Shown here piece by piece: positions 45,552 to 57,264 of a stretch of DNA of 64,000 bases. The stretch is from the NCBI GenBank assembly GCA_946811695.1, contig OX328125.1, positions 94,514,760 to 94,578,759 of the forward strand, written 5' to 3'. This DNA comes from Gonocerus acuteangulatus (taxonomy: Eukaryota; Arthropoda; Insecta; Hemiptera; Coreidae). The notes below the pieces were generated by a model. It was not told where the DNA came from and searched no databases. It saw only the letters and a program-made list of their open reading frames with translations. Position 1 is the first letter of the stretch; each line of letters begins with the position of its first letter. A program made the translations under genes and the position numbers.

Positions 45552-45733
45552 AGATTCAAATTTTCGCGCGTCACTACTGGTAAGATAGATAACTATCCCT
45601 CCACTATCTACTAACTCAATGGAAATTACTCACAGAGCGCCCTAAACAAATATCCTCCGCCTCAAAACAGCCAAAAGGCGCAGCTCTTACTCATTCCACC
45701 TTCTTCTGGCTTCCGGCAGAGATCATTTGCTGT

Positions 45734-45890
45734 CATGGGCAAATATAAGGAGGGGACCGCAGCCCTCCCCCAATTTTTTTATATAATCGGTAAAAATGTG
45801 TAATAAAAAACCTAAAAATAAATTAAATCAGATAACTTAGATCAGAAAAAATATTTTGTTTTGGGTGTAATGGCGTTTTAGTTGGCTAAT
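45734..45890. mobile_element. Family G MITE, truncated
   Basis: CATGGGCAAATATAAGGAGG, CCCTCCCCCAATTTTTTTATATAATCGG, GTAATAAAAAACCTAAAAATAAATTAAATC...GTTTTAGTTGGCTAATTA. The distal half is missing where LINE sequence starts. Confidence 0.7.
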
Positions 45891-46145
45891 TACCCGCCGG
45901 CATCAGTGATCTCACGAATGTATGCCAAAGCATTCGCATATACAGGACAAGTTGCACTGCAAGCAGTATGCGCCAATCTCCTCCGGCCTGACCTTTTACA
46001 AACTGAGCAAAAAGGATTAGCCCGGAGCTAACCGCACTTTGAGTATGAGTGTCCATCATTACAAAGCCTTCTGCCTCCACGTCGTAGCAATATGTCCAAA
46101 GCGGTGACACCTGAAGCACCTACTTACCTTATAAAATTCTTCCAC
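45891..46145 (-). pseudogene. Non-LTR ORF1 zinc-knuckle fragment
   Basis: A minus-strand frame encodes CFRCHRFGHIA (CCHC knuckle), then RQKALCNDGHSYSKCG, LRANPFCSVCKRSGRRRLAH and YANALAYIREITDAG. Cys-rich knuckles of this type occur in Jockey/R1 gag-like proteins. One in-frame stop interrupts it. 5' and 3' truncated. Confidence 0.7.
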
Positions 46146-46299
46146 TTTACATGTGCTTAGAGCCTCTAAGTACATTTCTTTTAATTTTTTCTTAATTACT
46201 TTTAGGACCGCAATGTGCTTGCATTGTTTGCCCTTAAACCCAAACTGTCATGAAGAGTAGACAGTACATAGATATCGTGTCTGCAAGATCCACAAGCTT

Positions 46300-46725
46300 C
46301 GCGCGTATCCCGTCTTCCTGGTGCATATCCCGCATCCCGGTAGATAGTACGGCCCAGGAGCCTGGAGGGCATCGCTCTAGCGGCGCCGCTCGCTGAAAAT
46401 CAATGAAATCGACCTATGAATGTCGACCGTTGTACGTGCAGCCTCTCCCCCTCCCCTCCTCTCCTCGTGACGACACTAACGGAATCCCCAGCTGTAGCTC
46501 CGGCGGTGGTGGTGGGGATATCCCCCCACTCCTTCCCCCTCTCCACCTCCTCATAGTGTGACGTCACCCAGAGGAGTGGAGGTCAATGCCCTCCCTGGCC
46601 CAATCCAGCCTGCCCCATGTTCTGCGATACCTGTGTCCTCTTGCTCATCTCCCGCTCTTACGATTTACTCGCGTCTACTGTTCCGAGACTTCTCGTCGCA
46701 TAGGTGATTGGATACACAGCAAAAT
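46300..46725 (+). promoter_or_regulatory. GC-rich island, candidate promoter/first exon
   Basis: The most GC- and CpG-rich stretch of the window (GCGGCGCCGCTCGC, CTCCGGCGGTGG), with a palindromic CRE TGACGTCA at 46,559-46,566 and a consensus-like donor GTGAGTACT at 46,726. No coding sequence or downstream exon is identified, so a transposon-derived island remains possible. Confidence 0.3.
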
Positions 46726-46829
46726 GTGAGTACTCATTTTTAATATTTCTACGCCCAGGGTGATTTCCTATGCACGCCCACGCCTACCGGTCACCTCTTC
46801 CTCTTCCGGAAGTGTTTTCGTGAGTAATG

Positions 46830-49410
46830 TGCAAAAAATTTGCAATTTCGCAAAATATCTCAAAATCGATATTCTAACATATTAAAAAAAAATTACCCCC
46901 CCCCCCCCAAAAAAAAAAAAAAAAATCAACCCATAAATATTAAACGAATTCTCGAATCTAACGCAACAAAAACAAACAATTTTTTAAGGACCCAACAATT
47001 TTATACATTTAAAAAAAAAATCATAAACAATAATAACAATTTTTAATACGACTTTTTAAGTATTATATTTTATATCTAACAATATCATAAAAATAATTCT
47101 ATGTCTAAAGCTGAAATATTGAAAAATAATAACAATATTAATTTCAAATATTAAAAAAAATCAAGCCATACAAATATGTATAAAAATTATTATAGCCTAG
47201 TGCAAAATTTTCAATTTACTTCAAGAATTTATAATTCCTAACAGCAATTATCCAAGTTTTTAACAATATTTCTGAAAACAATGTAATCATAAATCTATTC
47301 TGAAAGCTATAATTATGAAAAATAAGAACAATTGAAACTTATACAGTTTTTTTTTCATATAATATGATAAAATTTATTTGTTGTGGTTTTTATTCTTCGT
47401 CTTACCGAGGTTAAAAGAATTCTGATTATATTTCTTAAATTATTTATTTGAAAATATATGACCTTAGGGGTCATTAGCCGATAACAGTTCAGATTCTCCT
47501 ATGGAAATTTGTATTGTTTCTTATCAATTTCGGATGTTTTATCGTGAGTTAATTGATTTTTTGTAAATATCACCTTTTTATTTAATTTTTTTTTTAAATC
47601 AGTTAAATTTTCTTTGATACGCTTGATAATTCTTCTCGCTGGAATTATTCAGTTATTGTTTATTTGGTTGTGTTACGAATTGAAAAATAAAGTCAGTAGG
47701 TTCGGGAAAATTAATTTTTTTTAAATGTGTCGTTTATTTTTAACTTTTCATTTTTTTTTGACGTCAACCTAGTTTGTTTTATAATGTAGAAAACGAGATA
47801 AAATTACTTTGACCTCAAGCGTTGGTTCTATTTTTATAATTCCTAAATATTGTTCCCTCTCCTCTATGGATTGGTATATAATTTCATCATCAACGAACCC
47901 CTGATATTGCACTAACATGTGCAAGAATCCTTGTTGAGAGTTTTGCGATGCCGGCACCAAGTTCATTGACATAAGTTCATGGCGGTCGTAGATCTCTGGT
48001 GGATTTTGGCCTTCTCATAACACCGGTAACTAACTCTCTCCTCCTTTGGGAGGGTGTGGACTTTTATTTTTATCCTGCCAATTTTAGTCTATTTCTGGTC
48101 TTAACCTTGCCCTTTCTTCGCATTAGCACACTTTTTTACGGGCTCGCTTCTGTATCTTGTTTACATTCCGCAAATTCAACATGCTCACTTTTCATTTATA
48201 CATAAATACACGACAAAAACTAAATGTCTTAAAGTATATTATTCATTAAAAATACGTGTAAATAAAAAATGGAGCTCTTAAAACTTTAAAAAATAAAAAT
48301 ATCTAAATTACTTTCTTTTTTTTTTTTGAATAATTTAATATGTGACAAATTAAATAAAATTCACCAAAGAAGCGGTTCATAAAATTAATAACGATAATAA
48401 TAAACAAATGTAATATTGTTAATGTTTATCAAACTGATTGACAAGTATCTCAACAAGATTTACAGTAAAAAAGAAAACAAAACACAATTAGCAGTAGGAT
48501 TAATTACTGACATGTTAGTTATTTATTTGGATTAATTAATTTTAACATAAATATAAAAATAAAAGTAGAAAACTCCTGGAAATTTAAGCGTACAAAATTC
48601 AACTTGGTCGTTATAATATTCTGATAAAACATTTTAAAATATTCCAAGAATAAAATCACCCCAAATACACTGCAACTAAAAATAAAGATAATTTGTTTAA
48701 AGCCATTATATTAAACTATAACATAAATATGCTCCTAAAAATTATCCATATAAAATTGTATCTTTAATTATTAATCCATTAAATTGTTATTTAGTTATAA
48801 TGGACGTTAACATTTAAATCTAATCCATTAAAAATATTTACATGTTTTACTTTTCATGAAAGTATGTACTTGTAATAAGTAACAAATGTAAAAGAAACTA
48901 TGAGTAAACAAGTTCGACAAAATGGTTTATTATAATGTGTATAAAAGAGCGTGAAATAACCTTTTTACGCGGGAATATTATCTAGTTTTGGCGGGAGTTG
49001 TCAAAAGGTCATTGCCCCCAGCTGGGGTCGTCGGCGGGTGGCTTGTAGCTTTGCCTCGCGAACTAGCTTCTTCTATTCACTGTGCCCATGCTTTAACTTA
49101 TTCATTATTAATTTGCATTTTAACTTATATAAAAAAATAGTAGTTTTTAATTGTTTTTATGTACTTTTATGAAATAATTCGTGGGTATGCAATATTAAAA
49201 AAAAATATTAATCAATAATTTTTAATGATCATTTTATTTCGAGTTGCTACATTTTATTTTGTACTTCACTTTTTTTATTGTAAAAGTATGTGGCTAATGT
49301 TGTTATGTGTACTTTAAAAAAATTAATTAATGTTTTTCGTGAAGAGTTTAATATAATTAAATTATTGTAAGTAGTTTTTTATTATTTTTTTTATTTGTTA
49401 GAATATATGT
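46830..49410. other. Very AT-rich stretch with one TATA-box candidate
   Basis: No recognised repeat or gene. Poly-C/poly-A near 46,894-46,925. TATAAAAG at 48,940-48,947 precedes a short GC-richer segment (48,965-49,090), so it could be a solo LTR or core promoter. 49,411-49,860 is likewise unassigned. Confidence 0.3.
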
Positions 49411-49868
49411 TGTGTGATGTTTTTGAGGAGAGTGAAGCAATATGCTAGTGTATTTGGGATTTGTCGAGTTGAATGACCCCTTGTTGTTCTACACTCATCT
49501 CTGGCTCCTTGTCAAATATTTTATAATCGTGCTCCCGGTATCGGGCACACTTTCCGTTTTATCACACAACGAATTTGTGTTATTTTTGTTTTATTTTTTC
49601 AAAATATCCATCGATTCTAGGGTTATTATTATTGTTCTCTGTGTCTGTAAGTTCTTTGAACTTTGCATGTCTCTTGTCTCCCCCCACTCTTTTAGCGTGT
49701 TTTCGCTCATGTCCAGAGGGAAGAAAAACTAGATTCTTCTTACATCGGACCGAATGACGAAATCCGGACGTACTGAAAGGAAAACTCTCTCTGTAGCTTA
49801 CAACAAGGTTCACCGTTCCGTTCACCAAAATACTCTCTTTTTTCGGCGAAACAAATCCTAGCGCTTTT

Positions 49869-50055
49869 TTTTTAATTTTTTTTATTTTTTTTACAGCGCA
49901 TCTACATCTAGGTCATTAGCGCCGACATCCAGGGTGGAGCGAGGAATTTTACCAGCGAGCCGTGGGATGATAAAATTCCTGCCGGAGGTTGGGAATCGAA
50001 CCCACCATCTCCCGCTTATGAATCCAAGGCGCTAGCCATTAGACCACGGGAGACC
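49869..50055 (-). mobile_element. SINE family A, full antisense copy
   Basis: ACAGCGCATCTACATCTAGG, GGAATCGAACCCACC, GCTAGCCATTAGACCACGGG. Exact 12-bp duplication CCTAGCGCTTTT at 49,857-49,868 and 50,056-50,067. Confidence 0.92.
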
Positions 50056-50286
50056 CCTAGCGCTTTTGTATGGAATACGATTCCATGTACATATTAATAG
50101 GTATTATGGAACGAGGAATCGAATATAATCACTTTCAAAGCGACATCTTTAACGGACCCCAATAAAAGTCGACAAAACTATAATTTTTGTTCCCGTACTC
50201 GAAAACGACGTATTCTGTTTGAATACATGTTCAGACGATTGGGAAACAATCAAATTAAGATATATACATTATGGTTAAGTTTGCAG

Positions 50287-50416
50287 TACCTTAAAATTGG
50301 GTAACATTAGTACATTGTGGTGAAATTGGTACAAATCTGTACAGCTATGGTGTTTTCATTTAACTGGTATCATACGGTCGAACTTTACCCACAGAGTGCG
50401 AACAGACATATATATA

Positions 50417-50460
<44 letters not shown>

Positions 50461-50578
50461 CATACATACCTATATATTTGTCTGTTCGCTCTCAGACAAA
50501 TACATTAGCTTATATAAGCTGTATTGGTTTGTATCAATTTCACCAAGCTGTACTGATGTGACCCCATTTCACGGTAGT
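50287..50578. mobile_element. TIR element with internal (AT)n
   Basis: Ends of about 60 bp are inverted copies: CAGTACCTTAAAATTGGG...ACATTAGTACATTG..GGTGAAATTG and CAATTTCACC..GTACTGATGTGACCCCATTTCACGGTAGTG. An (AT)n array occupies 50,416-50,460. The terminal sequence recurs at 62,349 and 62,740. Confidence 0.75.
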
Positions 50579-51240
50579 GAAAGGATAACCAAACAAATAA
50601 GGAGTTTTGGGCTTATTTTCTTAAATATCTCGTGAACGGTTGGAAAATCGTGGTAAGTGGAAGCTAAACATTCGAAAGCTTAATAAATTTTCTACGAAAA
50701 TGTTTATAGCACGAAATTTCGACAGGACGATCTCAGCAGGAAAAATTGTATATTCAAATGTGCTCGAGTCGTTTTATTGAACAAGTATATCAGATTTACA
50801 ACAAGATAAATAGTAATAAAAACTGAAAATGATGTTGGAGTTTTATTTTTGTTTGTAATATTCCATCGTTAGGGGGTAATATTACCTTGTAAATTTTATT
50901 TTTACACTTTTTTTTTATGGGCTAAAATTATTCCTTAACTAATCAAAAATTATTTCCAAGAGTGTTCATGTGAAGAAGAATTTTATAAATGGGCCAAAAA
51001 TACGATTTTCCGAGTAAAGTCCCGGTGCCGAGTGAACGCGATGCTGATTTGAAGATAATTTTTTGAGCAAGCTTCGATTGGTCCCTTTTTAATTGTTAAT
51101 TTTTTTTGGTCCTCCTTCAATACATTTCAAAATTAAACCCCATTTTTTCTATCTTTAATACAGGAAAGTAACTATGTTTTTCAAATCTGGCGATACTCTG
51201 GCGTCCGCGATCAACTTCAAATTTTAATTTTAGCTTCATA

Positions 51241-51480
51241 ATAAAATCCTACCTCTCTGACCGTTTTTTCCAGACATCCTATGGTACTTCATTATCTCCA
51301 ATCTTCCCCCAACATGCAGGTGTCCCACAAGGTGGAATTCTCAGTCCCGTTTTGTTCCTGGCTTATACGGCTGACATCCCTTCCCATCCCCAAACTTCCA
51401 TCCACATGTTTGCTGACGACACCGCTATTCTCACTGTTAACCAAAACCCAATTCTTGCCGCAACTAAGCTCAAAACAATT
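51241..51480 (+). pseudogene. Jockey-clade LINE RT fragment
   Basis: One continuous frame encodes SYLSDRFFQ, HAGVPQGGILSPVLFLAYTA (RT palm motif B) and MFADDTAIL, the catalytic FADD box. It is cut off by an (AT)n array at 51,486. Only about 80 codons of RT remain. Confidence 0.9.
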
Positions 51481-51482
51481 AT

Positions 51483-51485
<3 letters not shown>

Positions 51486-51533
<48 letters not shown>
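51486..51533. repeat. (AT)n microsatellite
   Basis: 48-bp array joining the LINE RT fragment directly to an antisense SINE C. Confidence 0.97.
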
Positions 51534-51537
<4 letters not shown>

Positions 51538-51538
51538 C

Positions 51539-51722
51539 AAATCAGTCCCGTAACAAGGGGGGATACTGTAGATGTATCTGATTCTTGGCCTTACAGCCGT
51601 CTGATTTTCCCCCTGGCAGGTACTTATTAATGAATTAATTAAAGACTGGGTGGGTGTATGAACGGTCTGGGACCCCGAAATCAACCCGCGAACGTATAAA
51701 ATTGAAGATAAAATCTTTATTT
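51539..51722 (-). mobile_element. SINE family C, tail and body only
   Basis: AATCAGTCCCGTAACAAGG, GATACTGTAGATGTATCTG, CTGATTTTCCCCCTGGCAGG, AAGATAAAATCTTT. The tRNA-like head is missing. Confidence 0.8.
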
Positions 51723-51844
51723 CGTTTCAGTTTTGAACGCAAAAAATAGAAAGGACAATAAGCGGCCTTCCTGTAGGGATAATATTCTGAGGAAAATGAG
51801 TAAATATTTTTGTATAAATATGGCGTATGTCAAAATTAATACTT

Positions 51845-52936
51845 AATTTTTCTTTTTTTACCACTTTATTGTATCTTTGCCCTACACGTTTCGTGGCCTT
51901 AATGCCACCTCCTCAGTGGCCAGCACGTCCTAAAATACTTTTGAATTATTTATTCAAATAAAATAATTATCACTAATATTTTATTCTTATGTTATGTTTT
52001 AAAATATAAATTTAAAATTTAGTCAAAATATAATAAACATTTTTAATTGTACATACCCCGCATGTGGTCGGCTCGCCACCCATATTAAGACTGAGGTTCG
52101 GTAGTCATCTGTATCGAGAGGCTTATAAATCACTGACCACATGCGGGGTATGTACATTTAACAATTTTTATTATATTTTGACAAACGTTTTAGATGTAAA
52201 TTTTAAAACTTAACTAAGAACAGTGTTGGGCAAAACTAACGTTAGTAAACTAAACTAACGTTAGTTTTCCCTAACTAAAACTAAACTAATGTTATATTTT
52301 TAGTTTTAGTTTTAGTTTAGTTTTAGATTTGTATAATTATTAATCATATGGACTCCGTTTTTAGTAATGCAATTAGTTTAGTTTAGTAAAAGAGACCTAA
52401 ATTTGTGATTTTAGTTTAGTTTTAGTTTTTAGTTAACTAATTTAGTTTATCAAAGAACATATGTTTTCAAATTACGAGAAAAAGCCACAATTTCTTATTC
52501 TTAAGCAAGTTCTATTAGTTTTAATAATTTACTTAATTATCGAAATAACATATGATTTATATTAATTCATGTTATTTTAGTAAAACTAAACTAAATTTTT
52601 AGTTTAGTTTTTAGTCAATTCCCAAAGATTTAGTTTTAGTTTTAGTTTAGTTAAAATCCATTAATTAGTAAAATTTTAGTTTTAGTTTTTTTTAGGTTGA
52701 AATTTTTAGTCTAGTTTTAGTTTATTCCAAAAAGTGATTTTAGTTTTAATTTTAGTTTTAGTTTTTAGTTTTGCCCAACATTGACTAAGAATAACATATT
52801 AGCGATTAGTATTTTATTTGAACGACTAAAATAATAATTCAAAAATTGTTTAGGATGTAATGGCCCCTGAGGAGGTGGCATTCAAGCCACGAAACATGTA
52901 GGTTAAGATACAATAAAGTAGTACAAAAGAAAAATA
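51845..52936. mobile_element. Long inverted-repeat element with ribozyme-like motifs
   Basis: Outer arms AATTTTTCTTTTTTTACCAC...ACGTTTCGTGGC and complement GCCACGAAACATG...GTACAAAAGAAAAAT. Inner arms TGTACATACCCCGCATGTGG and complement. Total arm about 230 bp once the nested hAT MITE (52,221-52,783) is removed. Each arm carries a hammerhead-like core (51,880-51,917 minus; 52,867-52,902 plus). Confidence 0.75.
52221..52783. mobile_element. hAT MITE (563 bp) with exact 8-bp duplication
   Basis: TIRs CAGTGTTGGGCAAAACTAAC and (reverse complement) CAATGTTGGGCAAAACTAAA. Duplication ACTAAGAA at 52,213-52,220 and 52,784-52,791. The interior is built almost wholly of a degenerate TTTTAGTTTAG-type motif. 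Nested in the right arm of the inverted-repeat element, so younger than it. Confidence 0.95.
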
Positions 52937-52995
52937 AAGCTACCCAAAAACATGAATATGCTTGATTGGTCAGAAATACGTGGAATGGAATATGA

Positions 52996-53009
52996 GTAAA
53001 TATATATAC

Positions 53010-53045
<36 letters not shown>

Positions 53046-53046
53046 G

Positions 53047-53115
<69 letters not shown>
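52996..53115. repeat. Interrupted (AT)n with TATGTATA variants
   Basis: AT array with regularly placed G (ATGTAT) and C (TACATA) interruptions. Confidence 0.9.
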
Positions 53116-53117
<2 letters not shown>

Positions 53118-53269
53118 AAATATTAACATGTGTATGTACATTATGCTTTCTTCAATTCAGCAACTTAATTATTAAAGGATGAAGCGAATAGGAAGATACG
53201 TATAGGCTATTATATATATATAATAGCTCATAATTTTAAAATAGGCAAGTTAAATTTTAATGCTTAATT

Positions 53270-53790
53270 AAATTATAATAGCCCCGTTTTCAATAGCAAA
53301 TAGCCAAGCAAATTTTAACAGCCAAGTAAAAATTATAATAGCCAAGTAAATTATAATAGCCAAGAAAATAATAATAACCGCATAAATTATAATAGCCAAG
53401 TTTAATTACAACGAACACGTAAATGATAAAAGCCACGTAAACAGTCCCATTTTCAATAGCCGAAACTAAATTACAATAGCCAAGCAAATTTTAACGGCCA
53501 AGTAAAAATATAAAAGTCAAGTAAATTATGATAGACAAGTTATATTTTAATTACAATAGCCCTGTTTTCAATAGCCTAAACCAAATTACTATAGACCAGT
53601 ACATAAAATTATAATAGCCAAGCAAATTATAATAGACAAGTACATTAAATTATAATAGCCAAGTAAATTATAATACCCAAGCGAAGTTATAATAGCCAAG
53701 TTAAGTTGTCATGCCAAGAAAAATATAATAACAAGCAAATTATAATATCCAAGTAAAGTTATAATAGCCAAGTTAAATTACCATGGCAAT
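53270..53790. repeat. Degenerate 18-bp-class minisatellite
   Basis: More than 20 imperfect units built on AAATTATAATAGCCAAGT with gains and losses of a few bp. Inner variants include AATAGCC(C/G) TTTTCAATAGCC blocks at about 53,285, 53,450 and 53,565, suggesting a higher-order period of about 120-165 bp. Confidence 0.88.
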
Positions 53791-54081
53791 TTTTTTGCGT
53801 CCTATGCTACAACGAAAACTATAAGTCATATCTACGTTGGCAGTTAATGTGTTAAATTGAATAACTACGGGCGGAGATAGATCGCCTAGAAAATCCATGT
53901 CCTATACTCAATGTGTTAATTTATGGCTGGAATAAGTTCAAACTCCTAGACAAGATTGTTCACATTTTATTTACCGTTTTTTTTCTCGCTCTTTATGGCG
54001 AGTAAACAGGCTTATGACGTCAGCTCAATGACGCTAGCCAAAGCTTGCATTAGTGGCATCATTGGCCTTATAAATTAGTAG

Positions 54082-54284
54082 ATTTGGAGGCCCGGTGGGT
54101 TAAGGCGTGAGCACTGAACACACCGTGCCAAGGGTCGTGGGTTCCATTCCCACTAGGAGTGGTGGCTTTTCTTTAGAAAAAAGATAATACATCAGCCCTA
54201 TCCATGCTTGAAAAGGGTGGTGACCTGTAGATAAACCTTCCTAAAATTCTGAGTTAATTAAAATGGACGTCAAAATTTAAATAA
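54082..54284 (+). mobile_element. SINE family B, full-length copy
   Basis: Head GGAGGCCCGGTGGGTTAAGG, B box GGGTTCCATTCCC, GGTGGCTTTTCTTTAG, GAAAAGGGTGGTGACC, AAATGGACGTCAAAATTT and (AAAT)n. 12-bp duplication ATAAATTAGTAG at 54,070-54,081 and 54,285-54,296. Confidence 0.92.
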
Positions 54285-54389
54285 ATAAATTAGTAGTTTT
54301 ATATTTATTGCTTGTGTTTATATATATATATATATATATATATTGGCTGGACGGCGGTGGTACTGCTTGAAATAGGAAAAACCAAGAAA

Positions 54390-54770
54390 ACTCCAGATCT
54401 CTACCACAATTAATTTATTTTATTCACTTAGCAAGTAGGTGCTAATGACCATAGCAGTAGATGCACCGTTTAAAAAAAAAAACAAAAAAAAAAAAACTTA
54501 GCAAGCTTTCGGAGTCTACAGCTCCATCCTCAGTGCCTCTACAGGATAGAAAAAACTTTATATACTGGGCTAAATTTTTCAATGTATTTCGAAGAATCAC
54601 CCTCTTAGAAAGCGGCCAGTTTCCTCCTCTTAAAATAATACACTTCATAAATTTGGTTATTTCCCTGTCAAGTAGTCCTTGGCCACCAAATGTAGTCGTA
54701 AGTCTGTTCAGTACGAGGCTCACATTTACATGTAATTTATTCAATAATTTTAAATCAGTGTAAATAATTA
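54390..54770 (-). mobile_element. Element end with ribozyme-like motif, class unknown
   Basis: On the minus strand CTGAGGATGGAGCTGTAGAC, TCCGAAAGCTTGC (54,534-54,501), then, after the SINE A insertion, AATAAAATAAATTAATTGTG and GTAGAG. The arrangement parallels 51.9, 52.9 and 60.4 kb. A Penelope-like terminal region is one possibility. Confidence 0.4.
54436..54495 (+). mobile_element. SINE family A, tail-only insertion
   Basis: GGTGCTAATGACC...AGATGCACCGTTTAAAA and A run. 10-bp duplication ACTTAGCAAG (54,426-54,435, 54,496-54,505) shows it inserted as a 60-bp 5'-truncated copy, splitting the ribozyme-like unit. Confidence 0.85.
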
Positions 54771-55189
54771 TTCTTTGGTCGGCGACCGATTAGTCAAATG
54801 TTTTAGATGCATTGTTTGTAATTTATGTGTGTCCTCTATATTATCTATAAAATCCTCAAGATGGCGTCATTTTGTCAGTATCCATCGTTGGTTCCAGTGT
54901 CTATTCGTTTCTCGTTCATCATTAGATGCTAAAATTAATTCTTCGACTGCTTTATTATTTCCAAAATAATCTTGCTGGGCTCGAACCCATTTAAATTGTA
55001 TATTTATGTTGTTTTTTTGTTTTTTAAAAACATAATACTTCATACGGCATACGATCAAGTTGAGACAGATATATTGCGCATTTTATACTTTATTTGGGTT
55101 GAGGTTCTCAGAAATACCGACTCCTTAGGTTTCCGCGCGGTACTGTCGAGGTACAAGTCCCGCCTGAGGCAGATTGAGTTTTTCATTTC

Positions 55190-55240
55190 GGGGATTATTA
55201 AAAAAAATTCTCAGCTGCACCATGGATGCCTTTGTGGGTG
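55190..55240 (+). mobile_element. SINE A-like scrap
   Basis: ATTTCGGGGATTATTAAAAAAAATTCTCAGCTGCACCATGGATGCC resembles the SINE A body. 55,250-56,980 otherwise shows only AT-rich spacer, a fragment of repeat E near 55,360-55,480 and a short (AT)n at 56,873-56,892. Confidence 0.4.
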
Positions 55241-56984
55241 ATTCTATTTGTAAGGACTTTAGATCAAAATTTGTTTAATCTAAACTGTTTCGAGGTAAGG
55301 ACGTATTAGAAAAAAACAATTTTATTAATTGGCCTGAAACGTTTTCGGTGTTTGTATATTTTCTAGAATATCTATAAAACGGTTGGGAAATCGTGGTAAG
55401 CGAAAGGTGGCCATTCTAAAGCTTACTAAATCCTCTAGAAAAAATATTCTAATGTAATTCTCGATGGGGCGTTGTCAATAGGAGAAATTTCGAAATCCTT
55501 AGTTTTTTTGTTTTTTGGGGGGGGGAGCTGTGTTTACCTAACTTCTTAAGTTTTTGTTGTTTTTTTAATGGCATTTAACAGTCAAATCGGTTATAATGTT
55601 TCCATGAGCGAATGTTGTGTAAGAAAATGTGTAATTTCCGCTTTATATTGCCTCTCTTTGAGATTTCATTTTATATTTTTCACGAAAGATCAAAACCTAC
55701 AGATAAGTGCTACTATTCCTTTACTAATGTCATAAGGGATGTGACCGGAACCGCGCTAAGATGGCGCAGCTCCTGCGGGTCGGGCTTTAATTTATACTTT
55801 ATTCTATTCTCTATTTATTTTGAATATCTTCAGTTATTTAGTGTTTTTTAATGTTTTACATAAAAAATTCCGATGAATTCCTCCTTTGCGGAAATCTAAA
55901 GTAAACTAAATTTTAATAAGTAAATAATTTAATATGTTTGGCTGTTATATATAAAATGTAACCCTCGTCCTTGTCGCGGTCTCACTAAGTTATTTGTAAA
56001 TTATATTACAATAATTTAGAAATAAATTAGTGAGACCCCGACTGCCTTAAAAGAGATAACTTATAGATTACTCGAAGCCTCAGTGAACTGTTATCCGTTA
56101 TCCACATATTGATACTATACTGAAGTACTTAAAGACGACAAAGGCATATAATAAAATATAGTTATACCACACGTAACTACCAAGTCAAAGTTCCTTATTT
56201 CATGATAATATACCTACCTCAGATTTAAACTCCAAAAATATCATTATGATTACTATTTATTATTACCATTAAAATTATATATTATTTTATTTAGTGCTTG
56301 TATATTTCTTTATTATTTTTTATTGTTATTCTTTTTTACTTATTTTTTTTTTATTATTGATTCTCTATAGCCTTTATTTTTTACTTTGCTACTGATCATC
56401 GGCTTATAATTTATTATTTTATTTCTTATATTTTATATAAATTATTTTAGAGCAGATCACTATTACTGTGCAGCTCTTAAAGTTAAATAAATAAAAAATA
56501 TAAATAAATAAATATAAAGTAACCTGTTGGAATTCTTCTCTTTGTTAAATGTTCTTACAAAGCGCATATAGAGTGGGTTCCATGGGGAACCCAAACCCAC
56601 GCCTTCCTCTTTGGCTTGTTTATAAAATGCCAATCCTTCCTGTTCATTTTATATTCCCCATCATATATGTGCTAAGGAAATTTTGATATATTTGTATTTA
56701 AAATAAATAAACAATAAAAATGCTAATTGGATGAGGTTTCCTGAATCCTCTCAGCCATCTTAGGAATACGATGCACACGAGTTATTTTATTGTGTTTTAT
56801 TATTACAGCTCGCTCTATCTAGCCTTGAGCAGCTGTTTTCAACATTACAACAAGCAATCCGAAATGTTTGAATATATATATATATATATATACATTTTTT
56901 ATTTCCTTGTAGAAATAACGAACTAGGTTATGCATGATTCTATAACTATAACATATGAAGTATTATGCTAATTATATTATTATT

Positions 56985-57140
56985 AAATTTTAACGTCCAT
57001 TTATTATTAACTAAGAATTTTAGGACGGGTTATCTATAGGCTACCACACTTTTCTAGCCAGGATAGGACTGATGCCTTTTATATTTTTAAAAGAAAATCC
57101 ACCACCCCTCGTGGGAATCGAACCCACGACCTTAGTCACG
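56985..57140 (-). mobile_element. SINE family B, antisense, head-truncated
   Basis: AAATTTTAACGTCCATTTATT, GGACGGGTTATCTATAGGC, CTAGCCAGGATAGGAC, CCACCCCTCGTGGGAATCG, AACCCACGACC. Confidence 0.85.
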
Positions 57141-57204
57141 AAGGAAATTTAATATCAATTCAAATAATACTAGGAGAAACGTCAAAACAAATAAAACTAG
57201 TATT

Positions 57205-57264
57205 ATAATGTCAATTCATTTATTAATTAACGGGTAATTGTACTAGGCGAACCTTCCTCTATAA
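57205..57264 (+). repeat. 56-bp tandem unit, copy left of hAT insertion
   Basis: TATAATGTCAATTCATTTATT...GAACCTTCCTCTATAA. Two further units lie at 58,065-58,120 and 58,121-58,176, so the hAT element split a three-unit tandem array. Confidence 0.88.

Noticed and set aside
47769..47972. 67-codon minus-strand frame with normal-looking composition
   Set aside because: No motif recognised, no splice context, and it is surrounded by AT-rich spacer; not enough support to call a gene.
49442..49732. 96-codon frame in a mixed-composition stretch
   Set aside because: Hydrophobic by virtue of T-rich sequence; no family motif or conserved neighbour.
51292..51684. 130-codon minus-strand frame crossing an (AT)n array
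   Set aside because: It joins antisense LINE, Ile/Tyr dipeptides from the microsatellite and SINE C; the real coding signal there is the plus-strand RT fragment.
53290..53487. LGYYN-repeat protein on the minus strand
   Set aside because: It is a translation of the AATAGCCAAGT minisatellite; it shifts frame with each unit-length change.
53270..53790. CRISPR-like array
   Set aside because: Units are imperfect and contiguous with no unique spacers, and the window is plainly eukaryotic.
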